Shown: in pieces, positions 43,052-51,832 of the stretch
Layout: each line of letters opens with the position of its first letter
Numbering within the stretch: the stretch's first letter is position 1
Source of the DNA: CAG-273 sp963929915
Lineage (GTDB): Bacteria; Bacillota; Clostridia; TANB77; CAG-508
Assembly (NCBI GenBank): GCA_963929915.1
Contig: CAWVJY010000008.1
Location: forward strand, 62,001-126,000
Length of the DNA: 64,000 nt
Direction: 5' to 3'
Program-made: the position numbers and the translations under genes
The notes under the pieces: model-generated
The model's database searches: none
Told to the model about the DNA's origin: nothing
What the model saw: only the letters and a program-made list of their open reading frames with translations

Positions 43052-44350
43052 TTATACTATAATTTCTAGTATATTCTTTTTCTCTTTCTTCTCATTTTCT
43101 ATTTGATAAACTTGGAGCAATTTTTCTTGTGCTTGTTTGGCTAAGTTTTCATCATTTGCATGGATAAAACCTAAGATGTCTCCTGTTCTTACTTCATTTC
43201 CTATCTTTTTTCCTAAAACAACTCCAACAGAAGGGTCAATGTTATCTTCTTTTTTGATTCTACCTGCACCTAGTTTCATAGAAATTTCTCCTACTTGTTT
43301 TGCATCTAGGCTAGCTACATATCCATTTTTTTGCGCTATCACAGGGAAAATATAGCTTGCTTTTGGAAATTTTTCTGTGTTATCTATATAGGAACTATCT
43401 CCACCTTGTTTTTCTACTAATTGTTTTAGTTTTTCTAATGCTTTACCATTATTTAGTTGCTCTTGCATTTTTTGTTTATTTTCTTCTATATTATTCCCTT
43501 TTCCGGCTAATTTTATCATATAGGCACCTAGGGTAAATACTACTTCTTTTACGTCTTGCTCCATATTTCCTTTCAGAGCTTCTATTGCCTCTATTACTTC
43601 TAAAGAGTTACCCACTGCTTTTCCCAAAGGTTCTTCCATGTCTGTAATAATGCATGCTGTTTCTTTATTGGCTAGTTTTCCTATATTTTTCATTGTTGTT
43701 GCTAGCTCTTCTGCTTGTTGTAAATTCTTCATAAAAGCACCGCTTCCACAAGTAACATCTAACACAATTTTATTAGCACCTGCTGCTATTTTTTTACTCA
43801 TAATGCTAGAAGCAATAAGTGGAATACTTTCTGTTGCAGAAATACTATCTCTTAATGCATATAATTTTTTATCTGCCGGAGCTAAATTTAGTGTTTGTCC
43901 AATAAGAGAAATGTTAATTTCTTTTACATTGTTTTTAAATTCTTCTATCGATAAGCCTGTACGATATCCTGGGATGGATTCTAATTTATCAATTGTACCT
44001 CCTGTATAGCCTAATCCTCTTCCAGACATTTTTGCTACTGGAATTCCTAATGAGGCAATAATGGGTGCTAAAATTAGAGTAACCTTATCTCCTATTCCTC
44101 CTGTGCTATGCTTATCTACTACAGTTCCAAAATCTGATAAATCTAAAATATCTCCTGAGTGTGCCATGGAAAGTGTTAAATCTGTTGTTTCTTGTTCATT
44201 CATTCCATTTAAATAAATTGCCATAACTAAAGCTGATGCTTGATAATCTGCAATTTGTCCATTCGTATAATTCGTAACAAAATATTCAATTTCTTCTTTC
44301 GTTAATACTTGTTTATCTCTTTTTTTAGCAATAATTTCTTGAATATTCAT
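43052..44350 (-). CDS. pdp: Pyrimidine-nucleoside phosphorylase
   Basis: 432 residues, the standard length. It has the family signature SGRGLGYTGGTIDKLE, VDKHSTGGIGDKVTL (phosphate site) and DVTCGSGAFMKN. The enzyme reversibly splits thymidine, deoxyuridine or uridine to base and (deoxy)ribose-1-phosphate for salvage. The C-terminal alpha/beta domain is complete. Single gene; a T-rich stretch lies upstream (44351-44595). Confidence 0.93.
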   Translation of the reverse strand: MNIQEIIAKKRDKQVLTKEEIEYFVTNYTNGQIADYQASALVMAIYLNGMNEQETTDLTLSMAHSGDILDLSDFGTVVDKHSTGGIGDKVTLILAPIIASLGIPVAKMSGRGLGYTGGTIDKLESIPGYRTGLSIEEFKNNVKEINISLIGQTLNLAPADKKLYALRDSISATESIPLIASSIMSKKIAAGANKIVLDVTCGSGAFMKNLQQAEELATTMKNIGKLANKETACIITDMEEPLGKAVGNSLEVIEAIEALKGNMEQDVKEVVFTLGAYMIKLAGKGNNIEENKQKMQEQLNNGKALEKLKQLVEKQGGDSSYIDNTEKFPKASYIFPVIAQKNGYVASLDAKQVGEISMKLGAGRIKKEDNIDPSVGVVLGKKIGNEVRTGDILGFIHANDENLAKQAQEKLLQVYQIENEKKEKKNILEIIV

Positions 44351-44544
44351 TATTTTTTCTCCTCTTTTCTCTTATCTTTTCTCTTGTTTTTTCTTTTCTC
44401 TTATAATATTTTTTATTTTTATCAATTATCTTAAAAGCGTTTTTATAAGTTAGTATATTTTTTGATTTCACTGTATTTGTTTTTACTATTGTCTTTGTTT
44501 ATTTTTAATTATTATATTTATAGTTCGCTCTCTACCCATTTTCA

Positions 44545-44604
44545 ATTTATTATTTATTATTTATTATTTATTGTTTATTATTTATTCTTTATTATTTATT
44601 CTTT
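44545..44604. repeat. TTTATTA low-complexity tract
   Basis: Tandem TTTATTA/TTTATTG/TTTATTC units upstream of pdp, running into the last codons of rnhB. Confidence 0.75.
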
Positions 44605-45282
44605 ACCTATTTTTTCAATAAAATTCTTAGTAAAACTTCTTCTATGTAATGGGCAAAGTCCGTATTCTTGTATAGCCTTTATGTGCATAGCTGTTCCATA
44701 TCCTTTGTGTTTTGCAAAACCATATTGTGGGTAAATTTCATCCCACTGCCTCATCATTCTATCTCTTGTTACTTTTGCAATAATAGAAGCACAAGCAATA
44801 GAATAGCTAATAGCATCTCCATGAATAATAGATTTGTATGGGATACCATCTGTATCTATTTTTGTTAATGCATCTACTAAAATAGCATCTGGTTTTGTGA
44901 TTCTTAATTCTGGCTTTTGCATTAAGTTTTCTTCCAAATGTTTGATTGCCTCTGTTAGTCCTTTTTTGGTAGCCTGTAAAATATTAATTTCATCAATTTC
45001 TGTTTGGCTAATAATTCCTATGCCATACCCAATAGCTTCCTTAGTAATAAGGTCATATAGTTTTTCTCTCTTTTTTTCTGCAATTTTTTTAGAGTCATTT
45101 ACACCTTCTATCATAGAGTTTCTTGGCATAATACAACAAGCTACCACCACAGGTCCTGCTAGTGGTCCTCTACCTGCCTCATCTATTCCTGCAATAGCTT
45201 TTAATTCCTTTTGGGTGTATAATTCTTCTTCTACTTTTTTTAATTGTTTTAATCTTTCTAATTCTTTTTCTTTCACTATCAT
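44596..45282 (-). CDS. rnhB: Ribonuclease HII
   Basis: 228 residues. IAGIDEAGRGPLAGPVVVAC carries the D-E-A-G-R-G active site, later Asp residues lie in ILVDALTK and SIIHGDAISYSIACASIIAK, and the C-terminus has the RNase HII tail (YGFAKHKGYGTAMHIKAI). It removes ribonucleotides and RNA primers from DNA. The pilin-like gene lies upstream on the same strand, 31 bases away. Confidence 0.95.
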   Translation of the reverse strand: MIVKEKELERLKQLKKVEEELYTQKELKAIAGIDEAGRGPLAGPVVVACCIMPRNSMIEGVNDSKKIAEKKREKLYDLITKEAIGYGIGIISQTEIDEINILQATKKGLTEAIKHLEENLMQKPELRITKPDAILVDALTKIDTDGIPYKSIIHGDAISYSIACASIIAKVTRDRMMRQWDEIYPQYGFAKHKGYGTAMHIKAIQEYGLCPLHRRSFTKNFIEKIGKE

Positions 45283-45313
45283 TCTTGTTCCTTTTTCCTA
45301 ATCTAGTAAAGCT

Positions 45314-45800
45314 CTATTCTTCTGCTTCTAATTGCTCTATATCTGATATTGCATAATAAGTATTTCCGTCTGCATAAGTAAAACCTTTGGTATAATATAC
45401 CTCATTATCTGTATATTCTACTATATAATAGGCTCCTTCTTCTAAAGTTACTTGATTTAATTCTTGTTCTTGAAGGATATTTTGATCCCATACATAATAT
45501 TTTTTTCCTTTTTCTTTTGAGTCAAATAATTCTTTTTCTAAAAATTGCTGAATTGTACTATTTTCTTCCATTTCTGAAAGTTTGGTTCCTTTTAATACTT
45601 CATCTTTTTCTTCTAAAATATATTCACTTGAAATGGTTTTTACTTTAGCTTGTACTAATAGCATATCTGTTTTTAAATCTTCTAGGGTTTCTTTTGCATA
45701 TTGAATTCTTACAAAATATACTACTCCAAATACTAACACTGCTATTACTAGTACTAAAAAAATAGTTGCTATAAAAGATAAACCGTTTTTCGCTTTTCAT
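45314..45800 (-). pseudogene. Prepilin-like membrane-anchored protein, 5' frameshift
   Basis: The main frame runs from about 45790 to 45314, but no start codon exists before the hydrophobic helix. ATG 45800 is out of frame by one base. Removing one A from the AAAA run at 45794-45797 gives MKAKNGLSFIATIFLVLVIA, a short basic leader ending in Gly plus a long helix, like the other prepilin-type proteins here. The GTG at 45739 would cut the helix in half. The mature part is acidic and hydrophilic (YVWDQNILQEQELNQ, EEGAYYIVEYTDNE). Function unknown; probably exported. The extra base may be a sequencing error. Confidence 0.55.
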
Positions 45801-46030
45801 TTTTTACATTCCCCACATTCTATTTTTTATTCATTTTATAAACAAGTAATTTTTCATTCCATGTTTAATTTATCTTGCAATATTATATAAGGATTGGGCA
45901 GATTTTGCAAGTGTTTTCATAAGTCACAATAAAAAATACAAAAACTTCACATTTTTTTCACAATACTATTGTATCATATAGTTAATTTAGGATATGATAA
46001 TATCAATTGAAAAAATTTGGAGGTAAAACA

Positions 46031-47407
46031 ATGGAAGAAAATCAAAACAATAATTTAAATCAGTCGACTCAAAATAATAACGTAAATCAACCAAATGCAA
46101 ATAGCATGCATAATCAGTCTAGTATGAATAACACATCTAGTACTACTAATTTCAATCAAAGTTTTAAAAGTGTGAGTCCAACCACTACAGAAGCTAGTTA
46201 TAAATCTTTTCAGGAAGGTGGCAAAAAGAAAAAATCTGGCGGAGCTGGTTTTGGTAAAACAGTAGTATTACCATTCTGCTGTGGTGTATTAGGAACTGCA
46301 ATAGTAATTGGAACGTGTGTAAGTGTTCCTCCTATTAAAGATGCCATTGTAAGACAATTAATTACTACTAATAATTCTACTACAACTTCAGAAGATAATA
46401 ACAATAGTTCTTCTGTAAATTTAAATACCCAATTAATTTCTTTACAAGGATATTCTGATACTGCAGTAGCAGTAGCTCAAAAAGTGCAACCTTCTATTGT
46501 TGCTATTACAGTAGAATATTCTGTAAATTCTATTTTTAATCCAACTTCTACAACAGCAACTGCCAAAGGATCTGGAATTATTATAAGTGAAGATGGTTAT
46601 ATTTTAACCAATAACCATGTTGTTAGTTCTTCTAGTTCTAGTTCTTTTTATGAAATTGGAGAAGCTAATAAAGTAACTGTTAAACTATATAATGATGACA
46701 CAGAATATGAAGGAACCATTGTTGGTACTGATAGTCAAACTGACTTAGCTGTTATTAAAATAGAAAAAGATGGTTTAACCGCTGCTGAACTTGGAGATTC
46801 TGATTCTGTTCAAGTAGGAGAATTCGCTATGGCCATTGGAAGTCCTTTAGGCTTAGATAATAGCGTAACGGCTGGTATTGTAAGTGCTGTAAATAGAGAA
46901 GTAGAAGATGAAGATGGAAATAAATATGTAGCAATTCAAACAGATGCTGCTATTAACTCTGGAAATAGTGGTGGAGCTTTGGTAAATAGCAAAGGTCAAG
47001 TAATTGGTGTTAACACATTAAAATTATCTGGAACAGGTGTAGAAGGTGTTGGATTTGCCATTCCAATTAATTCTACCAAAGATATTTATGAACAATTAAT
47101 AGAATATAATAAAGTAAAAAGACCATATATTGGAATTGGTGGAATTGATTTAGACGAAAGAACTGCTGAAAGAAATAATTTAGTTGTTGGAATTTATGTA
47201 AAAACAATCGAAGATTTCTCTGCTGCTGAAAAGGCAGGATTACGAATTGGCGATGTCATTATTGCAGCTGACGGAAAAGAAATTACTACTATGGATGAAC
47301 TAAATGAAATTAAGAACCAAAAACAAATTGGTGATACCATTACTCTAAAAATCAATCGTAACGGAGGAGAAAAAGAAGTTACAGTAACACTTCAAGAACA
47401 ACCATAG
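46031..47407 (+). CDS. htrA: HtrA/DegP-like membrane serine protease
   Basis: 458 residues from ATG 46031 (GGAGG before it). An Asn/Gln/Ser-rich cytoplasmic tail (1-60), one membrane segment (about 75-97), a trypsin-like domain with His in TNNHVVSS, Asp in DLAVIKI and Ser in AINSGNSGGALV, and one PDZ domain at the C-terminus (KTIEDFSAAEKAGLRIGDVI). HtrA proteins degrade misfolded exported proteins at the membrane-wall interface. A TATCATATAG-type promoter lies upstream and a strong terminator follows. The polar N-terminus is unusually long. Confidence 0.92.
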   Translation: MEENQNNNLNQSTQNNNVNQPNANSMHNQSSMNNTSSTTNFNQSFKSVSPTTTEASYKSFQEGGKKKKSGGAGFGKTVVLPFCCGVLGTAIVIGTCVSVPPIKDAIVRQLITTNNSTTTSEDNNNSSSVNLNTQLISLQGYSDTAVAVAQKVQPSIVAITVEYSVNSIFNPTSTTATAKGSGIIISEDGYILTNNHVVSSSSSSSFYEIGEANKVTVKLYNDDTEYEGTIVGTDSQTDLAVIKIEKDGLTAAELGDSDSVQVGEFAMAIGSPLGLDNSVTAGIVSAVNREVEDEDGNKYVAIQTDAAINSGNSGGALVNSKGQVIGVNTLKLSGTGVEGVGFAIPINSTKDIYEQLIEYNKVKRPYIGIGGIDLDERTAERNNLVVGIYVKTIEDFSAAEKAGLRIGDVIIAADGKEITTMDELNEIKNQKQIGDTITLKINRNGGEKEVTVTLQEQP

Positions 47408-47532
47408 ATTTTTCTAATTTATCACTTTTAGTTCACAAAAAGGACAAATTTTCTTGGTATATTATATACGTAGTCAATAATTAGTTACTCCGTTATTGAC
47501 TATAGATTAGAAAAACATCCCCTTTTATTTTC

Positions 47533-47567
47533 AAAAGTAGTCATAAAGAGAAAATGACTACTTTTTT
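47533..47567 (+). terminator. Terminator of htrA
   Basis: AAAAGTAGTCAT / ATGACTACTTTT, a 12-bp perfect stem followed by TTT, 126 bases after the htrA stop. Confidence 0.8.
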
Positions 47568-47574
47568 ATTGTTT

Positions 47575-47640
47575 AAAAAGGAACGTCCCCAATGGTTGAA
47601 AATCAGCCAAGAGGGACGTTCCTTCTTGGCTGATTTTTTA
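47575..47640. repeat. GGGACGTTCC palindromic repeat, copy 2
   Basis: AAAAAGGAACGTCCCCAATG is followed by AATCAGCCAAGA-loop-TCTTGGCTGATT and six T. The two modules are in the opposite order to copy 1. The second hairpin can act as a terminator between the convergent htrA and M23 genes. Confidence 0.8.
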
Positions 47641-47649
47641 ACTTTGATT

Positions 47650-48612
47650 TTAATTATAAATATAATTTTGTGGGTTTACTCTAGTTCCGTTTACTCTTAT
47701 TTCAAAGTGTAAGTGGTTACCTGTTGAGTTACCTGTTGAACCAACTGCTGCAATGGTATCTCCTGCTTTTATTTTTTCTCCTTCTTCTACATAAATTTTA
47801 CTAGAGTGACCATAATAAATTTTTACGCCATTTCCACAGTTCATAATTACTAGGTTACCATAGCTTCCTTGGTATCCTGCAAATTCTACTGTACCATCAC
47901 ACGCTGCTTTAATTGGTGTTCCATAAGGTGCTGCAATGTCTAACCCTGTATGGGCATAAGTACGAATACTTTCTCTGTTACCAAAACGTGAAGTAATAAC
48001 ACCAGAAACTGGTCTTACTGCTAAGTAAACACCATTTACAGAAGAGTCTTCAATTTCTTGTAATTGTTCTGATACTTCTTTTTCTGCAACTTTGATATCC
48101 ACTGCCTCATATTCATCTATATCTTGTGTATATAACTCATTAATTCCAATTGTAAATTTAACACTATCTTCGTATTCTTCTTTCATTTCAGTAACTAATT
48201 GTTCTGCTTCTTCTAAAGTGTTTACAATTGATTTTTGCTCTCCATCTAAGGTTACTGCATAATATTTATAAGTAAGTTCTGTTTGTTCTTCTATTTTAGC
48301 AATAATAGCTTCTTGGTTCATTTCCATGCTTTTTTCTACTAAAGTAAAAGTATATTCTGGAACTGCTGCAATATCTACAAATGCAATATTATTTGTTCCT
48401 TCTTGATTTCTAATTTCTTCTATTTTTGTTTCTAATTCTTTTTTATTTTCTATATATCCTAATTGTTCTCCTGAAATACTTACACTATATGCTATTTTGT
48501 ATTTTATTAAAATAACTGTCATTGCAATAAATAAAGCAATTGCTACTAAGATTATCCATTTAAAGGTTTCTTTTGTATAGTATTTAATTTGCTTTTTAAA
48601 AATAAACTTCAC
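47650..48612 (-). CDS. M23-family peptidoglycan endopeptidase
   Basis: 320 residues: a basic start, one membrane anchor (about 20-38), a middle region of about 150 residues with two LysM/G5-like beta modules (TFTLVEKSMEMNQE), then a LytM domain with VTSRFGNRESIRTYAHTGLD (zinc His/Asp), IYYGHSSKI and NHLHFEIRVNG (H-x-H). It would cleave cross-bridges in the cell wall and resembles clostridial SpoIIQ-like or wall-growth enzymes. Convergent with htrA. Confidence 0.9.
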   Translation of the reverse strand: MKFIFKKQIKYYTKETFKWIILVAIALFIAMTVILIKYKIAYSVSISGEQLGYIENKKELETKIEEIRNQEGTNNIAFVDIAAVPEYTFTLVEKSMEMNQEAIIAKIEEQTELTYKYYAVTLDGEQKSIVNTLEEAEQLVTEMKEEYEDSVKFTIGINELYTQDIDEYEAVDIKVAEKEVSEQLQEIEDSSVNGVYLAVRPVSGVITSRFGNRESIRTYAHTGLDIAAPYGTPIKAACDGTVEFAGYQGSYGNLVIMNCGNGVKIYYGHSSKIYVEEGEKIKAGDTIAAVGSTGNSTGNHLHFEIRVNGTRVNPQNYIYN

Positions 48613-48790
48613 ACTCCTTTTTTTAGTTGCACGACAATATTAATTATACCATATATTGTACGCAATTTCAAATAACTTATACCTCGAAATGCTAAATTTG
48701 CTCAAATTATGTAAATTTGTTATTTATTAAAGTTGTGTTTTGTCTATTTTTCTCGTTTTTTCTCAATTTTTCTTTTGTTTTCTTTGTTTT

Positions 48791-51292
48791 TTAATCATCA
48801 TGTTGACTCGTCCTGTTATGTGAACAATAAGAGTGGCTTGATGAATAACCATGCGAGCAAGGTGGGCCATATTGTTCCACAACTCCAGTACCTGAACAAT
48901 AAGAACATTCTATAGCTACCCATGGGTTGCCCATCCTACCACAATATCTACAATAACTTCCAGTCCAATCATCTGCTTTTATACCACCACAAGTGTTACA
49001 TTTCCACCCAGAAATTCCTTCGTCGCAGTATGAGCAGTCATCAGTATGTGTCATTTGTCCAGGACAAGTATATCCTGTACCTGGGCAATAAGTCCTTACC
49101 GCTGTGCTAGTTGCTCCTGTAGTTGTTAATGTACCATCTGTTACTGTTACATAGTAATAGTAATAAGTGTATTGGCCTAATCCTGAAGCTGTTAAGGTTA
49201 CTGTTGAACCAGACGATGTAGCTGATGAAACTGCTCCTTGTGTAAATCCACTTGATGGTGATGTACTTACATATAGTCTATAAGTTAACGTATCATTATT
49301 TGAGTCTGTTGCCCTTGCTGTTACAGTTATTGAATTTGTTGTTTTATTGCTATAATTTACTACTGGACTTGTGGGTGCTATATTTGGTATTACCACTGTT
49401 ACCCCTTGTGATATGGTTTCTGTTTTGTTTTCTGCTTTATCTACTGTTAATACATGCAAATAGTATGTTTCTGGGTTACTTGCACTTAATGTTATGGTTT
49501 CTCCATTACTATTAAATGTATTTGGATAACTACTTATTTCTGTTCCTATTGAACTTGAATTTGTATTATATACCCATCTACAGTTTCCTATATCTACTCC
49601 ACTTTCATTATCTGTATGTGTTACAGTTGCTGTTAGGCTTCCTGTTGTTGTAGTACTTGTTCCATTTAAATTTATTTGTGCTAATTGTGGTTGTAAGCCA
49701 TCTAATATATCTACACTTGCGTAACTTCCTACATTAGTTCCATCTGTTAATCGTGCATATACCGTATCATTATGATTTAATTCTGTTACTGTTACTGAAT
49801 TTGCTCCTGTTGTTCCTGTTTTCCAATTTTCTTCTGCTACTCCTCCTACTTGGTATTGGATTGTTAAACTACTTGCTACTCCACTTCCTTTGCTTAAGGT
49901 TATACTTGCTGTTCCGTTTTGCCATGTTGGGTCACTTGCTATGATATTTCCTTCTCTTAAGTCTTCACTTGCTCCTCCTACTGTATTGGTTGTTATATTG
50001 GTTGCTTGTCCTTCTCCTGGGTTTCCTGCCTTATCTGTTGTTGTTACTTTTACATCATAGCTTGTATTTTGGGTTAAGCCTGTAAAGGTGTAGCTTGTTT
50101 CTGTTCCTGTATGCTCTGGGTCTGTTGGATAACTTCCTGTACTTGTTTGTTTAATATAGTAGTTATATGTTATGCTTTCTGGCATTCCCCACTGTGCATC
50201 ACTACTTGTTGCGCTTACTTGGATACTATTGGTTGTTACTGTTCCTTCTGTTACTGTTACTGTTGGTGCTTCTTCGTCTAATATATTAATAGTTGTATAT
50301 CCACTTTGATTATTTCCATCTGTTATTACTGCATATACAGTTTGGTTATGGTTTAGTCCTGTTATTGATCCTTCATAATCTAGCCATTGTCCTTCTGTTC
50401 CATCTATTTGGTATTGTATGGTTACTCCTGTTTCTGTGGTTTCTAATTCTATGGTTGCTGTTCCATTGCTCCATACGGTTGGTCCTTTTTGTGTTATGGT
50501 TCCTTCTTTTAGTTCTCCTGTTCTTTCATTTACTACTTTTTCGGTACTTCCGTTTTCATTTTCTGCTACTATTCTTATATTGTATACTTCATTTTGTTCT
50601 AATCCTTCTATATTTGCTGTTAATTCTGTTACTCCTTCTTTGTATGGTTTATAGTTGCTGTCTGCTTCTCCGTCTTTTTTATAGTAATAGCTTATGGTTC
50701 CATTTTCCCATCTACTCATGGTTACGGTTACTTGTATATTGTTGGTTCCCGCTTCTGTTTCTACACTTACTATTTTGGGTGGTAATTTATCTCCTTTCAC
50801 CACATCTCCTATACTGACATTTCCATCTGGGCTTACAATTATTTCCACTACATAACCATCATTTGTGGTTACTTGGTAAACATCATTTTCTCCTTCTTTT
50901 TCTGGTCCTTCTACATCTGTGTCTGGGTCTGTAATAATTTCTGCATCTACCATTTTATTCCATAAGTCATCTACTGTTATTCCTGGCTTTGTAAATCTCT
51001 CTATGTTCCAGTCTGCTATTACGTTGTTGATTCTATCTTTTAATGCCCCTATTTCATATTCTATTTTGGATTGATTGGCAATATCAAATATTCCTCCATT
51101 GCTAAATAGCATATTGATTGTGATTCCCGCTAAAATTAATAAAGTTACTATTGTTACTACTAATGCTATTAAGGTTATACCTTGCCTATTGTTCTTTTGC
51201 TCTTCTATTTTCCAGTTTGTTTTAGTTTTGCTTACATCTTTTATGCTTTCTCTTTTTTCATATATCTTAGTTATTCTTTGCAAGCTTTCCAT
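48791..51292 (-). CDS. Prepilin-like surface protein with fibronectin-III repeats and Cys-rich tail
   Basis: 833 residues, AGAAGGAGG before ATG 51292. After a 38-residue basic leader comes QGITLIALVVTIVTLLILA, the same prepilin-type motif as in the DGR target. An acidic stem follows, then about five fibronectin-III/Ig-like repeats (YNIRIVAENENGSTEK, YDVKVTTTDKAGNPG, YYLHVLTVDKAEN, YYYYVTVTDG). The last 110 residues hold many C-x2-C pairs (CSYCDEG, CNTCGG, CRYCGR, CSYCSGTG), a DnaJ/zinc-ribbon-like pattern unusual outside the cell, then a His/Ser-rich end. It is likely a long adhesin. Its own promoter lies at 51416-51444. Confidence 0.8.
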   Translation of the reverse strand: MESLQRITKIYEKRESIKDVSKTKTNWKIEEQKNNRQGITLIALVVTIVTLLILAGITINMLFSNGGIFDIANQSKIEYEIGALKDRINNVIADWNIERFTKPGITVDDLWNKMVDAEIITDPDTDVEGPEKEGENDVYQVTTNDGYVVEIIVSPDGNVSIGDVVKGDKLPPKIVSVETEAGTNNIQVTVTMSRWENGTISYYYKKDGEADSNYKPYKEGVTELTANIEGLEQNEVYNIRIVAENENGSTEKVVNERTGELKEGTITQKGPTVWSNGTATIELETTETGVTIQYQIDGTEGQWLDYEGSITGLNHNQTVYAVITDGNNQSGYTTINILDEEAPTVTVTEGTVTTNSIQVSATSSDAQWGMPESITYNYYIKQTSTGSYPTDPEHTGTETSYTFTGLTQNTSYDVKVTTTDKAGNPGEGQATNITTNTVGGASEDLREGNIIASDPTWQNGTASITLSKGSGVASSLTIQYQVGGVAEENWKTGTTGANSVTVTELNHNDTVYARLTDGTNVGSYASVDILDGLQPQLAQINLNGTSTTTTGSLTATVTHTDNESGVDIGNCRWVYNTNSSSIGTEISSYPNTFNSNGETITLSASNPETYYLHVLTVDKAENKTETISQGVTVVIPNIAPTSPVVNYSNKTTNSITVTARATDSNNDTLTYRLYVSTSPSSGFTQGAVSSATSSGSTVTLTASGLGQYTYYYYYVTVTDGTLTTTGATSTAVRTYCPGTGYTCPGQMTHTDDCSYCDEGISGWKCNTCGGIKADDWTGSYCRYCGRMGNPWVAIECSYCSGTGVVEQYGPPCSHGYSSSHSYCSHNRTSQHDD

Positions 51293-51415
51293 CTTTTGTT
51301 CCTCCTTCTATTTTTTACTTATTTTTCCTCTTTTGCCTATTTTTATTCTTATTTTTCTATTTCAGATTGCGAAAATATATCTTAGCAATTAGGTATCAAA
51401 ATATTCCTTTAATTC

Positions 51416-51444
51416 ATTATACTATTTCTTTATTTCTATGTAAA
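51416..51444 (-). promoter_or_regulatory. Promoter of the fibronectin-III protein gene
   Basis: On the minus strand TTTACA, a 17-base spacer and TATAAT; start of transcription near 51409, a leader of about 115 nt. Confidence 0.65.
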
Positions 51445-51452
51445 GAAAAAAG

Positions 51453-51487
51453 AAGATGAATTATGTAATTTTTACATAACTCATCTT
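51453..51487 (-). terminator. Terminator-like hairpin upstream of that promoter
   Basis: AAGATGAATTATGTAA pairs with TTACATAACTCATCTT (one mismatch, 3-base loop), with TCTTTTTTC after it on the minus strand. It isolates the surface-protein promoter from leftward read-through. Confidence 0.65.
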
Positions 51488-51566
51488 TTATGCTGTTATT
51501 ATTTATATATAATTTTGGTACATCAAATAAAACCAAATTTTCTTTAGTTGTTGGTTTAAATGTTAA

Positions 51567-51592
51567 CTCTCTCTCTCTCTCTCTCTCTCTCT
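51567..51592. repeat. (CT)13 dinucleotide repeat
   Basis: Twenty-six bases of CT in the 540-base gap between the DUF2207 gene and the surface-protein gene, about 120 bases upstream of the latter's -35 box. The rest of the gap is T/A-rich DNA without a gene. Confidence 0.95.
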
Positions 51593-51832
51593 TACTATTT
51601 CAGTACTTTCAAGCTTTTGCTGTTTCACTACCTTTTCCTTCTTTCGTTTTTCTTACACTTTTATCTTACCATATCTATTTTTTCCTTGCAATACTTTTGC
51701 TATTTTTGTAATTTATTTGTAATATTTTTCATCTTAAATTTTAAATTTTGATTTTTGAAATTTTATTTAAATTTTAATTTTGTAAATTGTCAAGCAAAAA
51801 TTAACAAATTTTGTTCATTCCTGTTGTCTTTA

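Noticed and set aside
49252..50817. Long Leu-rich antisense frames inside the fibronectin-III gene
   Set aside because: Low-complexity Leu/Phe/Tyr text typical of antisense frames over Thr/Asn/Glu-rich genes; no start signals.
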